A program made the position numbers and the translations under genes. 64,000 nt of DNA from Streptomyces sp. NBC_00286. GTDB taxonomy: Bacteria; Actinomycetota; Actinomycetes; Streptomycetales; Streptomycetaceae. Location of the stretch: NCBI RefSeq assembly GCF_036173125.1, contig NZ_CP108054.1, positions 7,841,001-7,905,000 of the forward strand. The letters run 5' to 3'. Below the pieces are notes generated by a model. That model saw only the letters and a list, made by a program, of their open reading frames with translations. It ran no database searches and was not told the origin of the DNA. Of the stretch, positions 34,359-43,457 are shown in pieces. Each line of letters opens with the position of its first letter. The first letter of the stretch is position 1.

Positions 34359-36882
34359 GGCGCGCGTTCGTGTACCGGGTCGGCTCCGCCGTCGCGGGAT
34401 CCTCGGGCCACGGATGCTTCGGATACCTGCCGCGCAACTCGGCTCGTACGCCCCGGTACCCGTCCCGCCAGAACGAAGCGAGATCGGCGGTGACGGCGGC
34501 GGGCCGTCCAGCGGGCGACAGCAGATGCACGAGTACGGGCACCCCGGCGACGGCCGGGGACTCCTGCAGACCGAACATCTCCTGCAACTTCACGGCGAGT
34601 ACGGGCTGTTCAGGATCCGCGTAGTCGATCCGGATTCTGGACCCACTCGGCACCTCGATCCGCTCGGGCGCCAAATCCTCGAGCCGCGCCGCCTCCCCGG
34701 AGGCCCACGGCAACAGCCGCCCGAGGGCCTGCCCGGCGTCGATGCGCTCCAGATCGGCCCGCCGCCGCGCCCGGCTCAGCTCGGGCTCCAACCAGTCGTC
34801 CACGCGCGCGTGCAGGGCGTCGTCCGACACCTCGGGCCAGGGAGCCCCCAGATGGTGACGCAGAAACCCGAGCCGCTGCCGCAGCACCTCGGCATCCCGC
34901 GACCACCGCAACAGCCCGAGCCCGTCCTCCCGCAACCCGTCAAGCAGCGCCTGTCGTACGAACCCGGAGTCGGCGTCCTTGATCGGCCGCACCGTCAACT
35001 CCACGGCCCCCAGCCGCTCCACACGCCGAGCGACCACGTCCCCCTCCGCCCAGCGCACCTCCTCGCCCTCGCCGTATAGCGCCCCGGCGGCCCGCCGCGC
35101 GGTCTCCTCGTCCACCACGGCCCCGACCCGCACACGCGCGTGCCCGGCCCCCACAGGCCGATCCGCAACGGCGACAGCGAGCCAGGCCGCTCCCCGCAAC
35201 CCCGTCCCTCCACCGAGCTCGGCCCGCGTACCGGACACCATGAGATACGAGCCGCTCTGCACACGAGCAACCCGCTCGGGAAAGGCGAGAGCGGCGACGA
35301 GGCCTGCCACGTGGTCGTCGCCGGGTGCTTCCTGCACGCGTGTGCCGGACTTGGCGGTCCCGGGCGTCGTCGCGGCACGGAGCCGTCGCGCCTCCGCCTT
35401 CCACCGGAGCGCATACGCGTCGCCGCCGCGCCGTGCGGTACGCCAAGCCGCGGCGAGGTCGTCGCCGTACTCCCGTGGTGGCTCCTCGCTCAGCAGGGCG
35501 ACCACCTCGGCTGCCCGGTCGGCGCCGACCTCGGGGGCTGCGTCCAGGAGGGCGCGGGCGAGCCGGGGATGCAGGCCCAGCCGGGACATACGTACGCCCC
35601 GCTCCGTGGCCCGACCCGTGGAGTCCACTGCTCCGATGGCCGTCAGGACGGTGCGTGCCGCGGCGAGCGCGCCGCTCGGCGGCGGGTCCAGCAGGGCGAG
35701 CCCGGACGCCTCCGGATCGCCCCAGCACGCCGTCTGCAGGGCGAATGCCGTCAGGTCGGCCACCTGGATCTCCGGCGCGGGGAAACGCGGCAGACGGGCG
35801 TCCTCCGCCTCCGCCCAGCACCGGTACACCGCCCCGGGCCCCTCACGCCCGGCCCGCCCCGCACGTTGCCGTCCGGCCGCCTGCGACGCCCGTACGGTCG
35901 TCAGCGCGCTCAGCCCTCGCGCATGGTCGACGCGCGGCTCCCGAGCCAGCCCGGCGTCCACGACTGTCCGTACGCCGGGAACCGTGAGGGACGACTCGGC
36001 CACGGACGTCGCGAGCACCACCCGGCTCCGTGACCCGGGCGAGAGCACCGCGTCCTGGACGGCCACCGGCGCCCGTCCGTGCACCTGGATCACCTCGACC
36101 CCGCCCAGATCTCCCAACTGCCCGGCGACTCGGGCGATTTCCCCGACGCCGGGCAGAAAGCACAGCACGTCCCCCTCGCGCTCGGACAGCGCCCGCCGCA
36201 CCACCGACGCCACATGCGTCAGCAGCGCCGGATCCACCCGCATCCCGTGCGGCGGCCGCACCGGCCGCGCGGGCGGCGCCCACACCACCTCGACGGGGTA
36301 CGAAGCGTCCCCCGAGGTGATCACGGGGGCATCGCCCAACAACCGGGCCCAGCCCTCCGCGTCCGTCGTCGCGGACGCGGCCACCAGCCGCAGCTCGGGA
36401 CGGAGAGCGGCCCGAACATCCCACAAGAAGGCCGCCACCGTATCGGCGTCCAGATGCCGCTCGTGGCACTCGTCGAGCACGACCACATCGACACCGGCCA
36501 GCTCCTGGTCCCGCTGCAATCGCTGCAACAGGACACCGGTCGTCACGACCTCCACGCGCGCGTGCGGACCCACCACCCGCTCACCGCGCACCGTGTAGCC
36601 GACGCGCTCGCCGACCTTCTCACCGAGCAGCCACGCCATCCGCCGAGCGGCGGCCCGGGCGGCGATCCGCCGAGGCTCGGCGACCACGACACGACGTACG
36701 GGCGGACGATCCGCATCCGCGCCCGGGTCCAGCAGCCCGGCCAGCTCCAGCGGAACCAGCGTCGTCTTGCCCGTTCCCGGCGGCGCACACAGCACAGCCG
36801 TGCCATGCCCCTCCAGAGCGTCCCGCAACGCGGGCACGACAGAACGAACGGGCAGCCGGTCCAGAGCGTCGGTACGGATCAC
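34348..36882 (-). CDS. hrpB: ATP-dependent helicase HrpB
   Basis: 844 residues, full-length HrpB. DEAH/DECH-box RNA-type helicase: motif I APPGTGKTTLVPLELAGL, motif II VLDECHERHLD, motif III ASATTDAEGW, motif VI QRAGRAGREGPGAVYRCW. The HrpB C-terminal domain ends with VPVLVHLLSPAGRPAAVTADLASFWRDGYRGVRAELRGRYPKHPWPEDP, as in the family. Role in bacteria poorly defined (mRNA processing in some species). GTG/ATG start at 36882. Its 3' end overlaps the DUF3068 gene by 11 bases on the opposite strand, an unusually tight convergent pair. Confidence 0.93.
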   Translation of the reverse strand: MIRTDALDRLPVRSVVPALRDALEGHGTAVLCAPPGTGKTTLVPLELAGLLDPGADADRPPVRRVVVAEPRRIAARAAARRMAWLLGEKVGERVGYTVRGERVVGPHARVEVVTTGVLLQRLQRDQELAGVDVVVLDECHERHLDADTVAAFLWDVRAALRPELRLVAASATTDAEGWARLLGDAPVITSGDASYPVEVVWAPPARPVRPPHGMRVDPALLTHVASVVRRALSEREGDVLCFLPGVGEIARVAGQLGDLGGVEVIQVHGRAPVAVQDAVLSPGSRSRVVLATSVAESSLTVPGVRTVVDAGLAREPRVDHARGLSALTTVRASQAAGRQRAGRAGREGPGAVYRCWAEAEDARLPRFPAPEIQVADLTAFALQTACWGDPEASGLALLDPPPSGALAAARTVLTAIGAVDSTGRATERGVRMSRLGLHPRLARALLDAAPEVGADRAAEVVALLSEEPPREYGDDLAAAWRTARRGGDAYALRWKAEARRLRAATTPGTAKSGTRVQEAPGDDHVAGLVAALAFPERVARVQSGSYLMVSGTRAELGGGTGLRGAAWLAVAVADRPVGAGHARVRVGAVVDEETARRAAGALYGEGEEVRWAEGDVVARRVERLGAVELTVRPIKDADSGFVRQALLDGLREDGLGLLRWSRDAEVLRQRLGFLRHHLGAPWPEVSDDALHARVDDWLEPELSRARRRADLERIDAGQALGRLLPWASGEAARLEDLAPERIEVPSGSRIRIDYADPEQPVLAVKLQEMFGLQESPAVAGVPVLVHLLSPAGRPAAVTADLASFWRDGYRGVRAELRGRYPKHPWPEDPATAEPTRYTNARLRR

Positions 36883-36915
36883 GCCCCCAGTGTCGTACGA
36901 CGGCCAAAACGCCCC

Positions 36916-36956
36916 GCACGCGCGCGTGCCCCCGCACCACCCGCACGCGCGCGTGC
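36916..36956. repeat. Two copies of the palindrome GCACGCGCGCGTGC
   Basis: GCACGCGCGCGTGC occurs at 36916-36929 and 36943-36956 in the gap between hrpB and the methyltransferase gene. A third intergenic relative (CACGCGCGCGTG) lies at 39835-39846. Alternating pyrimidine-purine palindromes of this kind can hairpin; they could mark a terminator or a protein site. Confidence 0.5.
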
Positions 36957-36964
36957 CCGTTCGG

Positions 36965-37858
36965 TTATTCGTCCCGCTCGTCCCGCACGCACACGAAAAT
37001 CGCCGTCCCAGGGATCAGATTTCCGCGCAGCGGCGACCAGCCGCCCCACTCCTGGCTGTTCCAGGAGGGCCACTCCGGTTCGACGAGATCGACCAGCCGG
37101 AAACCCGCCGCCACCACGTCCCGGACCCGGTCGCCGACCGTCCTGTGGTGCTCGACGTACTCCGCGCGCCCCTTCTCGTCCTGCTCCACGTACGGCGTGC
37201 GGTCGAAGTACGAGGCGGACACGCTCAGGCCCTCTGGTCCCGGCTCATCGGGAAAAGCCCAGCGGATCGGGTGGGTGACGGAGAAGACGAACCGGCCGCC
37301 GGGCCGCAGCGCGCGGCGTACCTCACGAAGGACCCGCACCGGATCGGCGACGAACGGCAGCGCCCCGTACGCCGAGCACGCCAGGTCGAACGTGCCGTCC
37401 CCGAAGGGCAATGCCCCGGCGTCCGCCTCCACCAGAGCCACACCCTTGGTGCCGATTCGCAGCGCGTGCTGAAGCTGCCGGTGCGACAGATCCAGAGCGA
37501 CCGGGCGGGCTCCCTGGGCGGCCAGCCAGCGTGAACACTGCGCCGCACCCGCGCCGATCTCCAGGACGTCCTTGCCCTTCAGCTCCTCGGCCGGCCCCAG
37601 CAGCTCGGCCTCTACCTCGTCGAGCCCTTCGGGCCCCCATACGAAGCGGTCGTCGCCGAGGAACGTGCCGTGCTCGACCTGGTAGTCGTCCGCGTTCCGG
37701 TCCCACCAGCCACGGCTGGCGCGGGAGCTCTCCGCGACCCCCGCCGGGCGTCGCGTCGCCTCTGGCTCGACCGGTTGGGGCTCTTCGCGCTCTTGGATGA
37801 TCGGCTCCCTCGTATTAGTCTGCGGCCTCGACCGGCGGACCCGTCCCGGTGGTGTCAC
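36965..37858 (-). CDS. Class I SAM-dependent methyltransferase
   Basis: About 297 residues. SAM-binding motif I DVLEIGAGAAQCSRWLA, motif II around PVALDLSHRQLQHA, motif III ALRPGGRFVFSVTHPIRW; the C-terminal half matches methyltransferase domain 11 family proteins (HHRTVGDRVRDVVAAGFRLVDLVEPEWPSWNSQEWGGWSPLRG). Substrate unknown. The GTG at 37858 is the furthest possible start; the fold itself begins near residue 45 (RASRGWWDRNADDYQ), so a shorter protein is possible. Divergent from rpsA. Confidence 0.82.
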   Translation of the reverse strand: MTPPGRVRRSRPQTNTREPIIQEREEPQPVEPEATRRPAGVAESSRASRGWWDRNADDYQVEHGTFLGDDRFVWGPEGLDEVEAELLGPAEELKGKDVLEIGAGAAQCSRWLAAQGARPVALDLSHRQLQHALRIGTKGVALVEADAGALPFGDGTFDLACSAYGALPFVADPVRVLREVRRALRPGGRFVFSVTHPIRWAFPDEPGPEGLSVSASYFDRTPYVEQDEKGRAEYVEHHRTVGDRVRDVVAAGFRLVDLVEPEWPSWNSQEWGGWSPLRGNLIPGTAIFVCVRDERDE

Positions 37859-37972
37859 AGAAGGGGCTGCTTGAGCCTGCGTGACGCCAGAGAGTGTCTG
37901 GTGTGCGGCTCGGCCGCGAGTGGTCTTGTGCCGGGTATGCGGCGATCCGCCCCGGGTGTGCGCCTTCGCGCA

Positions 37973-38001
37973 TTGACCCTGCCTGGCTGCCCCCGTATGC
38001 T
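37973..38001 (+). promoter_or_regulatory. Sigma-70-type promoter for rpsA
   Basis: TTGACC at 37973-37978, a 17-bp spacer, and TATGCT at 37996-38001: an excellent match to a housekeeping (HrdB) promoter. Transcription from about 38008 would give rpsA a leader of roughly 190 bases. Confidence 0.75.
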
Positions 38002-38007
38002 ACAAGT

Positions 38008-38201
38008 TGCGCTGCGGGCCTGCGCACCTCAGACGTAGCAGGCTGCGCTCGCATCTGTATGTATGTCCCCTCGGTTGTCGAGGCGCCACCGTTCAACGGA
38101 TTTCGGCGCTTCCTTGGCTGTCCGGCTTCTGCAGAGCGAAACGGGCTCCCGGCGTGAGCAGTACCTACGACTTCAATGTCCGTACCGGAGCCCTTTCCCA
38201 C
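38008..38201 (+). other. Long 5' leader of rpsA
   Basis: About 194 untranslated bases between the promoter and ATG 38202. Seen are GGCCTGC/GCAGGCT (14-base spacing), a nested GGCGCC-CCGTT/AACGG-GGCGC structure, and GGAG 11 bases before ATG. Ribosomal protein S1 genes are often autoregulated through their leaders; whether this leader binds S1 is inference. No coding frame of note lies in it. Confidence 0.45.
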
Positions 38202-39719
38202 ATGACGAGCAGCACCGAGACCACCGCCACCACCCCGCAGGTTGCGGTCAACGACATCGGTAACGAGGAAGCCTTCCTCGCCGCGATCGACGAGACGATC
38301 AAGTACTTCAACGACGGCGACATCGTCGACGGCGTCATCGTGAAGGTCGACCGGGACGAGGTCCTGCTCGACATCGGTTACAAGACCGAAGGTGTCATCC
38401 CGAGCCGCGAGCTCTCGATCAAGCACGACGTCGACCCGAACGAGGTCGTCGCCGTCGGTGACGAGATCGAGGCCCTGGTCCTCCAGAAGGAGGACAAAGA
38501 AGGCCGCCTGATCCTCTCGAAGAAGCGCGCCCAGTACGAGCGTGCCTGGGGCACCATCGAGAAGATCAAGGAAGAGGACGGCATCGTCACCGGTACCGTC
38601 ATCGAGGTCGTCAAGGGTGGTCTCATCCTCGACATCGGCCTCCGTGGCTTCCTGCCGGCCTCTCTCGTCGAGATGCGCCGCGTCCGCGACCTCCAGCCCT
38701 ACGTGGGCAAGGAGCTCGAGGCCAAGATCATCGAGCTGGACAAGAACCGCAACAACGTGGTCCTGTCCCGCCGTGCCTGGCTGGAGCAGACCCAGTCCGA
38801 GGTCCGCCAGACCTTCCTCACGACCCTCCAGAAGGGTCAGGTCCGCTCCGGCGTGGTCTCCTCGATCGTCAACTTCGGTGCCTTCGTGGACCTGGGTGGC
38901 GTCGACGGTCTGGTCCACGTCTCCGAGCTGTCCTGGAAGCACATCGACCACCCCTCCGAGGTCGTCGAGGTCGGCCAGGAGGTCACGGTCGAGGTCCTGG
39001 ACGTCGACATGGACCGCGAGCGCGTCTCCCTGTCGCTGAAGGCGACCCAGGAAGACCCGTGGCAGCAGTTCGCCCGCACCCACCAGATCGGCCAGGTCGT
39101 GCCCGGCAAGGTCACGAAGCTGGTTCCGTTCGGCGCGTTCGTCCGTGTGGACGAGGGCATCGAGGGTCTGGTCCACATCTCCGAGCTGGCCGAGCGCCAC
39201 GTGGAGATCCCGGAGCAGGTCGTCCAGGTCAACGACGAGATCTTCGTCAAGGTCATCGACATCGACCTCGAGCGTCGCCGGATCTCGCTGTCCCTGAAGC
39301 AGGCCAACGAGTCCTTCGGTGCCGACCCGGCCTCGGTCGAGTTCGACCCGACGCTGTACGGCATGGCCGCGTCGTACGACGACCAGGGCAACTACATCTA
39401 CCCCGAGGGCTTCGACCCCGAGACCAACGACTGGCTCGAGGGGTACGAGAAGCAGCGCGAGGAGTGGGAGCGCCAGTACGCCGAGGCGCAGCAGCGCTTC
39501 GAGCAGCACCAGGCGCAGGTCATCAAGTCCCGCGAGGCGGACGCCCAGGCCGAGGCCGAGGGTGCTGCCGGCGGCGGCGGCACCCCGGGTGCGGCTCCGG
39601 CCGCCTCCGGTGGCGGCGGCGGTTCGTACTCCTCGGAGTCGGACGACAACTCCGGCGCCCTGGCGTCGGACGAGGCCCTGGCTGCCCTTCGCGAGAAGCT
39701 GGCCGGCGGCCAGAGCTGA
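38202..39719 (+). CDS. rpsA: 30S ribosomal protein S1
   Basis: 505 residues with four S1/OB domains: GDIVDGVIVKVDRDEVLLDIGYKTEGVIPSRELS, EDGIVTGTVIEVVKGGLILDIGLRGFLPASL, KGQVRSGVVSSIVNFGAFVDLGGVDGLVHVSELS and IGQVVPGKVTKLVPFGAFVRVDEGIEGLVHISEL. This is the actinobacterial form (E. coli has six). The tail is acidic and then Gly-rich (ASGGGGGSYSSESDDNSG). S1 docks mRNA on the small subunit. ATG 38202 was chosen because the MTSSTETTA opening is family-typical and GGAG lies upstream. Codon use is highly biased, as for highly expressed genes. Confidence 0.97.
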   Translation: MTSSTETTATTPQVAVNDIGNEEAFLAAIDETIKYFNDGDIVDGVIVKVDRDEVLLDIGYKTEGVIPSRELSIKHDVDPNEVVAVGDEIEALVLQKEDKEGRLILSKKRAQYERAWGTIEKIKEEDGIVTGTVIEVVKGGLILDIGLRGFLPASLVEMRRVRDLQPYVGKELEAKIIELDKNRNNVVLSRRAWLEQTQSEVRQTFLTTLQKGQVRSGVVSSIVNFGAFVDLGGVDGLVHVSELSWKHIDHPSEVVEVGQEVTVEVLDVDMDRERVSLSLKATQEDPWQQFARTHQIGQVVPGKVTKLVPFGAFVRVDEGIEGLVHISELAERHVEIPEQVVQVNDEIFVKVIDIDLERRRISLSLKQANESFGADPASVEFDPTLYGMAASYDDQGNYIYPEGFDPETNDWLEGYEKQREEWERQYAEAQQRFEQHQAQVIKSREADAQAEAEGAAGGGGTPGAAPAASGGGGGSYSSESDDNSGALASDEALAALREKLAGGQS

Positions 39720-39743
39720 ACGCTCGCGCTGGACTGAGCAAGT

Positions 39744-39781
39744 AACCGGGCCCGCACCCCTGTTGGGGGTGCGGGCCCGGT
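39744..39781 (+). terminator. rpsA terminator hairpin
   Basis: ACCGGGCCCGCACCCC pairs with GGGGTGCGGGCCCGGT around TGTTG: a 16-bp stem followed by GCTTTG. 24 bases after the rpsA stop. Confidence 0.9.
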
Positions 39782-39958
39782 GCTTTGCCCTGCCGGGGGT
39801 CCCTTAGGCGCCCGCGCGGCATTAATCGCCCTCCACGCGCGCGTGCCGATGTCATAGCGCATGAGAAGCCAGTAAGAGGATCAGGAAGAGGCGTGCTGCG
39901 GGAATGCCCGCGTTCCAGGGCTCGTTGTGCAGTATGAACACGAGGAGGAGCGGTCACA

Positions 39959-40897
39959 GTGCTTGATCCGCAGGGTTTGTACGCATGGGAGCCGAAGGGC
40001 CTGGCCGTCGTCGACATGGCGCTCGCCCAGGAGTCGGCGGGCCTTGTCATGCTCTACCACTTCGACGGATATATCGACGCGGGCGAGACCGGCGACCAGA
40101 TCGTCGACCGGCTCCTCGGCTCGCTGCCCCACCAGGTCGTCGCCCGGTTCGACCACGACCGGCTCGTTGACTACCGCGCCCGTCGCCCGTTGCTGACGTT
40201 CAAGCGCGACCGCTGGACCGATTTCGAGGAGCCCACGCTCGACGTCCGGCTCGTCCAGGACGCGACAGGTGCCCCCTTCCTGCTCCTCTCCGGACCCGAG
40301 CCGGACGTCGAGTGGGAGCGCTTCGCCGCAGCCGTTCAGCAGATCGTGGAGCGGCTCGGCGTCCGCCTGGCCGTGAACTTCCACGGCATCCCCATGGGCG
40401 TCCCGCACACCCGCCCCGTCGGCCTCACCCCGCACGGCAACCGCAACGAACTGGTGCCCGGCCACACGAGCCCCTTCGACGAGGCCCAGGTCCCCGGCAG
40501 CGCCGAATCGCTCGTCGAGTACCGCCTCATGGAGGCCGGACATGACGTCCTGGGTGTTGCCGCGCACGTGCCGCACTACATCGCCCGTTCCCCGTACCCC
40601 GACGCTGCGCTGACCGTCCTGGAGGCGATCACCGGCGCGACCGGCCTGGTCCTGCCCGGTATCGCACACGCTCTGCGTACCGACGCGCACCGTACCCAGA
40701 CCGAGATCGACCGGCAGATCCAGGAGGGCGACGAGGAACTCGTCACGCTCGTCCAGGGCCTTGAGCATCAGTACGACGCTGCCGCGGGCGCCGAGACGCG
40801 GGGCAACATGCTCGCCGAGCCCCTGGACATCCCGTCGGCGGACGAGATCGGGCTCGAGTTCGAGCGGTTCCTGGCGGAGCGGGAAGGCGACGCGTAG
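39959..40897 (+). CDS. PAC2 family protein
   Basis: 312 residues. PAC2 (proteasome assembly chaperone 2) family: [75 protein letters not shown] and [24 protein letters not shown] are the fold's recurrent segments. Actinobacteria own a 20S proteasome, so an assembly or quality-control role is plausible but unproven in bacteria. GTG 39959 has GAGGAGGAG just upstream, which decides the start. It follows rpsA beyond a terminator and precedes coaE. Confidence 0.88.
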   Translation: MLDPQGLYAWEPKGLAVVDMALAQESAGLVMLYHFDGYIDAGETGDQIVDRLLGSLPHQVVARFDHDRLVDYRARRPLLTFKRDRWTDFEEPTLDVRLVQDATGAPFLLLSGPEPDVEWERFAAAVQQIVERLGVRLAVNFHGIPMGVPHTRPVGLTPHGNRNELVPGHTSPFDEAQVPGSAESLVEYRLMEAGHDVLGVAAHVPHYIARSPYPDAALTVLEAITGATGLVLPGIAHALRTDAHRTQTEIDRQIQEGDEELVTLVQGLEHQYDAAAGAETRGNMLAEPLDIPSADEIGLEFERFLAEREGDA

Positions 40898-40964
40898 CGG
40901 GGCGGGAGAGGGCCGATGAGGCCCGTCGACGGCGTTGTCAGAGGCAGGTCCTAAGCTTTCCGGC

Positions 40965-41579
40965 ATGCTGACAGTGGGCCTGACCGGCGGTATCGGCGCC
41001 GGCAAGAGCGAGGTGTCGCGGCTGCTCGTGGAGTGCGGCGCCGTGCTGATCGACGCCGACAAGATCGCGCGAGAGGTCGTCGAACCCGGAACTCCCGGTC
41101 TCGCGGCGGTCGTCGACGCCTTCGGGGAGGACATACTCACCCCGGACGGCGGTCTCGACCGGCCGAAACTGGGCTCGATCGTCTTCACGGACCCGGAAAA
41201 GCTCGCTCAGCTGAACTCGATCGTGCACCCCCTCGTGGGCGCACGCTCCCGCGAACTCGAGGCAGCTGCCTCCCCGGACGCCGTCATCGTCCACGACGTC
41301 CCGCTCCTCGCCGAGAACGGTCTCGCGCCGCTGTACGACGTCGTGGTGGTCGTCGACGCGACCCCCGAGACCCAGCTCGACCGGCTCGTACGTCTGCGCG
41401 GCATGAGCGAGGAGGACGCTCGCGCCCGTATGGCCGCCCAGGCCACCCGTGAGAAACGCTTGGACATAGCGGACATCGTCATCGACAACGACGTACCGCT
41501 GGAGGAGCTGGAGCGACGCGTACGGGAGGTTTGGGCGGATCTTGTGCGGCGGGCACAGCAGAAAACGACCTTGGAATAG
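40965..41579 (+). CDS. coaE: Dephospho-CoA kinase
   Basis: 204 residues. Phosphorylates the 3' hydroxyl of dephospho-CoA, the last step of coenzyme A synthesis. P-loop [16 protein letters not shown] at the very start, [25 protein letters not shown], and the LID region [34 protein letters not shown] are all standard. ATG 40965 was chosen over a longer frame because the P-loop strand normally starts at residue 3. The fused GrpB/UPF0157 domain found in some actinobacterial CoaE is absent. Confidence 0.95.
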   Translation: MLTVGLTGGIGAGKSEVSRLLVECGAVLIDADKIAREVVEPGTPGLAAVVDAFGEDILTPDGGLDRPKLGSIVFTDPEKLAQLNSIVHPLVGARSRELEAAASPDAVIVHDVPLLAENGLAPLYDVVVVVDATPETQLDRLVRLRGMSEEDARARMAAQATREKRLDIADIVIDNDVPLEELERRVREVWADLVRRAQQKTTLE

Positions 41580-41629
41580 CGGGCCCCGCCCGGGGCGTTG
41601 AAGCGAGGCAGCGAGGGAAGGAGTGAGGC

Positions 41630-42010
41630 GTGCCTGAGTCCAGAGGTTCCACCGGACCTACTCCAGAGACGCATGTCATCGACTTCCGCGCCGCCGAGCA
41701 GCTGCTGGCCGCGCGTGATCCGCGGGGCGCCGTGAAGCTGCTCGACAAGGTCATCGCCGCGCATCCCGAGAACACGGCGGCGCGGCTGCTGCGTGCGCGG
41801 GCCTTCTTCGCGGCAGCTCAACTGCGGCCCGCCGAGCTGGAATTCACGGTCGTGCTGGAGCGCGAGCCGGACAACGCGTTCGCGCACTTCGCGCTGGCCC
41901 GTACGTACGAGCGCTCGGGCCGGCCCGAGCAGGCGATACGGCACTTCCGGCTCGCGGCGGCGCTGGATCCGCAGCCGGAGTATGTGGCTGCGGCTCGCTT
42001 CGACTCCTGA
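41630..42010 (+). CDS. Small TPR protein
   Basis: 126 residues: about two to three tetratricopeptide units (AEQLLAARDPRGAVKLLDKVIAAHPENTAARLLRARAFFAAAQLRPAELEF, NAFAHFALARTYERSGRPEQAIRHFRLAAALDP). An all-helical binding scaffold without enzymatic motif, cytosolic. GTG 41630 has GGAG nine bases upstream. It lies 50 bases after coaE and is probably cotranscribed. The gene neighbourhood coaE-TPR is common in streptomycetes. Confidence 0.88.
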   Translation: MPESRGSTGPTPETHVIDFRAAEQLLAARDPRGAVKLLDKVIAAHPENTAARLLRARAFFAAAQLRPAELEFTVVLEREPDNAFAHFALARTYERSGRPEQAIRHFRLAAALDPQPEYVAAARFDS

Positions 42011-42066
42011 CCTTGACGGAGAGCTCCGCTGGCTAAGGCGGTTTCTCTGAAGGGGCGCAAGTCCGC

Positions 42067-42330
42067 TTAGCGACGTCTGTCCGGCGGTCGGTAAGGCGGG
42101 ATGTCAGGGCCTGGCTGGTAGTGGGGGCCCTGGCGGATGTGCCGGAGGATCATTGCCAGGTCGACGGTGACGATCAGCCACAGCACCCCGCAGGCGATCG
42201 CCCAGCCGGGCCGCCCGGCGAGGGCGAAGGCCGCGGTTCCGGCGATCGCCCAGACCAGACCCCACACGCTGAGCCACATGCGCGCTCGCAGGGCACTGCG
42301 CGCAGTCGTCGGTTCACTGCCCGTACGCAT
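42067..42330 (-). CDS. DUF6343 family small membrane protein
   Basis: 87 residues. MRTGSEPTTARSALRARMWLSVWG and RHIRQGPHYQPGPDIPPY are the family marks (recognised from memory as DUF6343). Two hydrophobic helices (LSVWGLVWAIAGTAAFAL, and WAIACGVLWLIVTVDLAMIL) with a Pro-rich cytosolic tail. Function unknown. Convergent with the TPR gene, divergent from the acyltransferase-like gene. Starts at ATG 42330. Confidence 0.8.
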   Translation of the reverse strand: MRTGSEPTTARSALRARMWLSVWGLVWAIAGTAAFALAGRPGWAIACGVLWLIVTVDLAMILRHIRQGPHYQPGPDIPPYRPPDRRR

Positions 42331-42408
42331 CCGGATCACTGCTCCTACTCGGAAACGTACTCTTCGTAGTGCACGTTCACCAAAGGGCGGACGAACGGGG
42401 GAGCGGCT

Positions 42409-43395
42409 GTGCTGCTGGAGGCGCTGCGGGCCGACGAGAGGCTCGCGGAATGGCTGAGAGACCTGGAGAGCGAGGCCGTCCCGCGCGTGGAGGCCGTTCT
42501 TCCGGACGCGGTCGCGTTGCCGGACGTACTCCTCGATCTGTCCGTGCCGCACGAGTGCGTCAATGAACTCGTCGCGCAGCGGGAGCGGTTGGCGGCGGAT
42601 CCGGACGCGATGATGCTGCTGCGACGATGCGTCGGCCGGTTCGTACGTGACATGGGGGCGATCGGCAAAGGGTGGGAGCCGCCGGCCTTCCCGGAGTCCA
42701 CGGGGCCGCTCGGCCGCAGCTTCCACGTGTTCGTGTTCGTCGCCGCACTGCCGTACGTACGCGCGTACCACCGCGACAGGGGAATCCCGGAGGCCGTGTC
42801 CCGGCGCAGCCTCGCCGATCTGGGGCGCCATATGGCCGTGCACCGGCGACGGTTCGGTACCTGCGGTCTCCTGGAGCCGTGGTGGCTCACCCTGCACTTC
42901 CACGGGGAGCTGTACCAGCTGGGGCGGCTGCAGTTCCAGCGTGCGCGGCTCGGCGGGCGTACGGGGCGGGCGGCTGCCGCCGCCGGCCTCGACACCGGCC
43001 CAGGCGACCCCTGCCTGAGCCTGCACATCGCCGACTTTCGCGGGCCCCTGTCACCGCGCGCGTGCGACCAATCCCTGGGCCTGGCACGGGAGTTCTTCGC
43101 CCGCCACTACCCGGACGAGCGATACAGGGTGGCGGTCTGCCACTCCTGGCTGCTCGACCCGCAGCTAAAGCGGTATCTGCCGGCGGACTCCAACATCGTC
43201 CGCTTCCAGGAACGGTTTCAGCTCGCGTACGAGGAGGCGAAAGCGGACGACAAGAGCGCGGTGGGCTTCGTCTTCGGCGATCCGGAACTGCCGGTGGAGG
43301 GTCTTCCTCGGCGTACGAGTGTGGAGCGGGCGGTCGGGGATCATCTGCGGGCGGGCGGTCACTGGTACGGCGGGCATGGCTGGTTCGCGCTGTAA
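42409..43395 (+). CDS. Acyltransferase-domain (GNAT-like C-terminal) protein
   Basis: 328 residues. An N-terminal helical domain (about 1-110) and a C-terminal half (LGRSFHVFVFVAALPYVRAYHRDRGIPE; FHGELYQLGRLQFQRARL; RVAVCHSWLLDPQLKRYLPADSNIVRFQERFQL) that I recognise as the pattern annotated 'acyltransferase domain-containing', related to GNAT folds. Catalytic residues are not established, so the activity is provisional. GTG 42409 has GGGGGA upstream. It stands alone between a divergent small membrane protein and a methyltransferase gene. Confidence 0.65.
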   Translation: MLLEALRADERLAEWLRDLESEAVPRVEAVLPDAVALPDVLLDLSVPHECVNELVAQRERLAADPDAMMLLRRCVGRFVRDMGAIGKGWEPPAFPESTGPLGRSFHVFVFVAALPYVRAYHRDRGIPEAVSRRSLADLGRHMAVHRRRFGTCGLLEPWWLTLHFHGELYQLGRLQFQRARLGGRTGRAAAAAGLDTGPGDPCLSLHIADFRGPLSPRACDQSLGLAREFFARHYPDERYRVAVCHSWLLDPQLKRYLPADSNIVRFQERFQLAYEEAKADDKSAVGFVFGDPELPVEGLPRRTSVERAVGDHLRAGGHWYGGHGWFAL

Positions 43396-43457
43396 CTCGA
43401 ACGGGTGAACCGGTGTGGAGGGGGAACGGGGCCGCGGGCACGGGCCGTTTGACGGGT

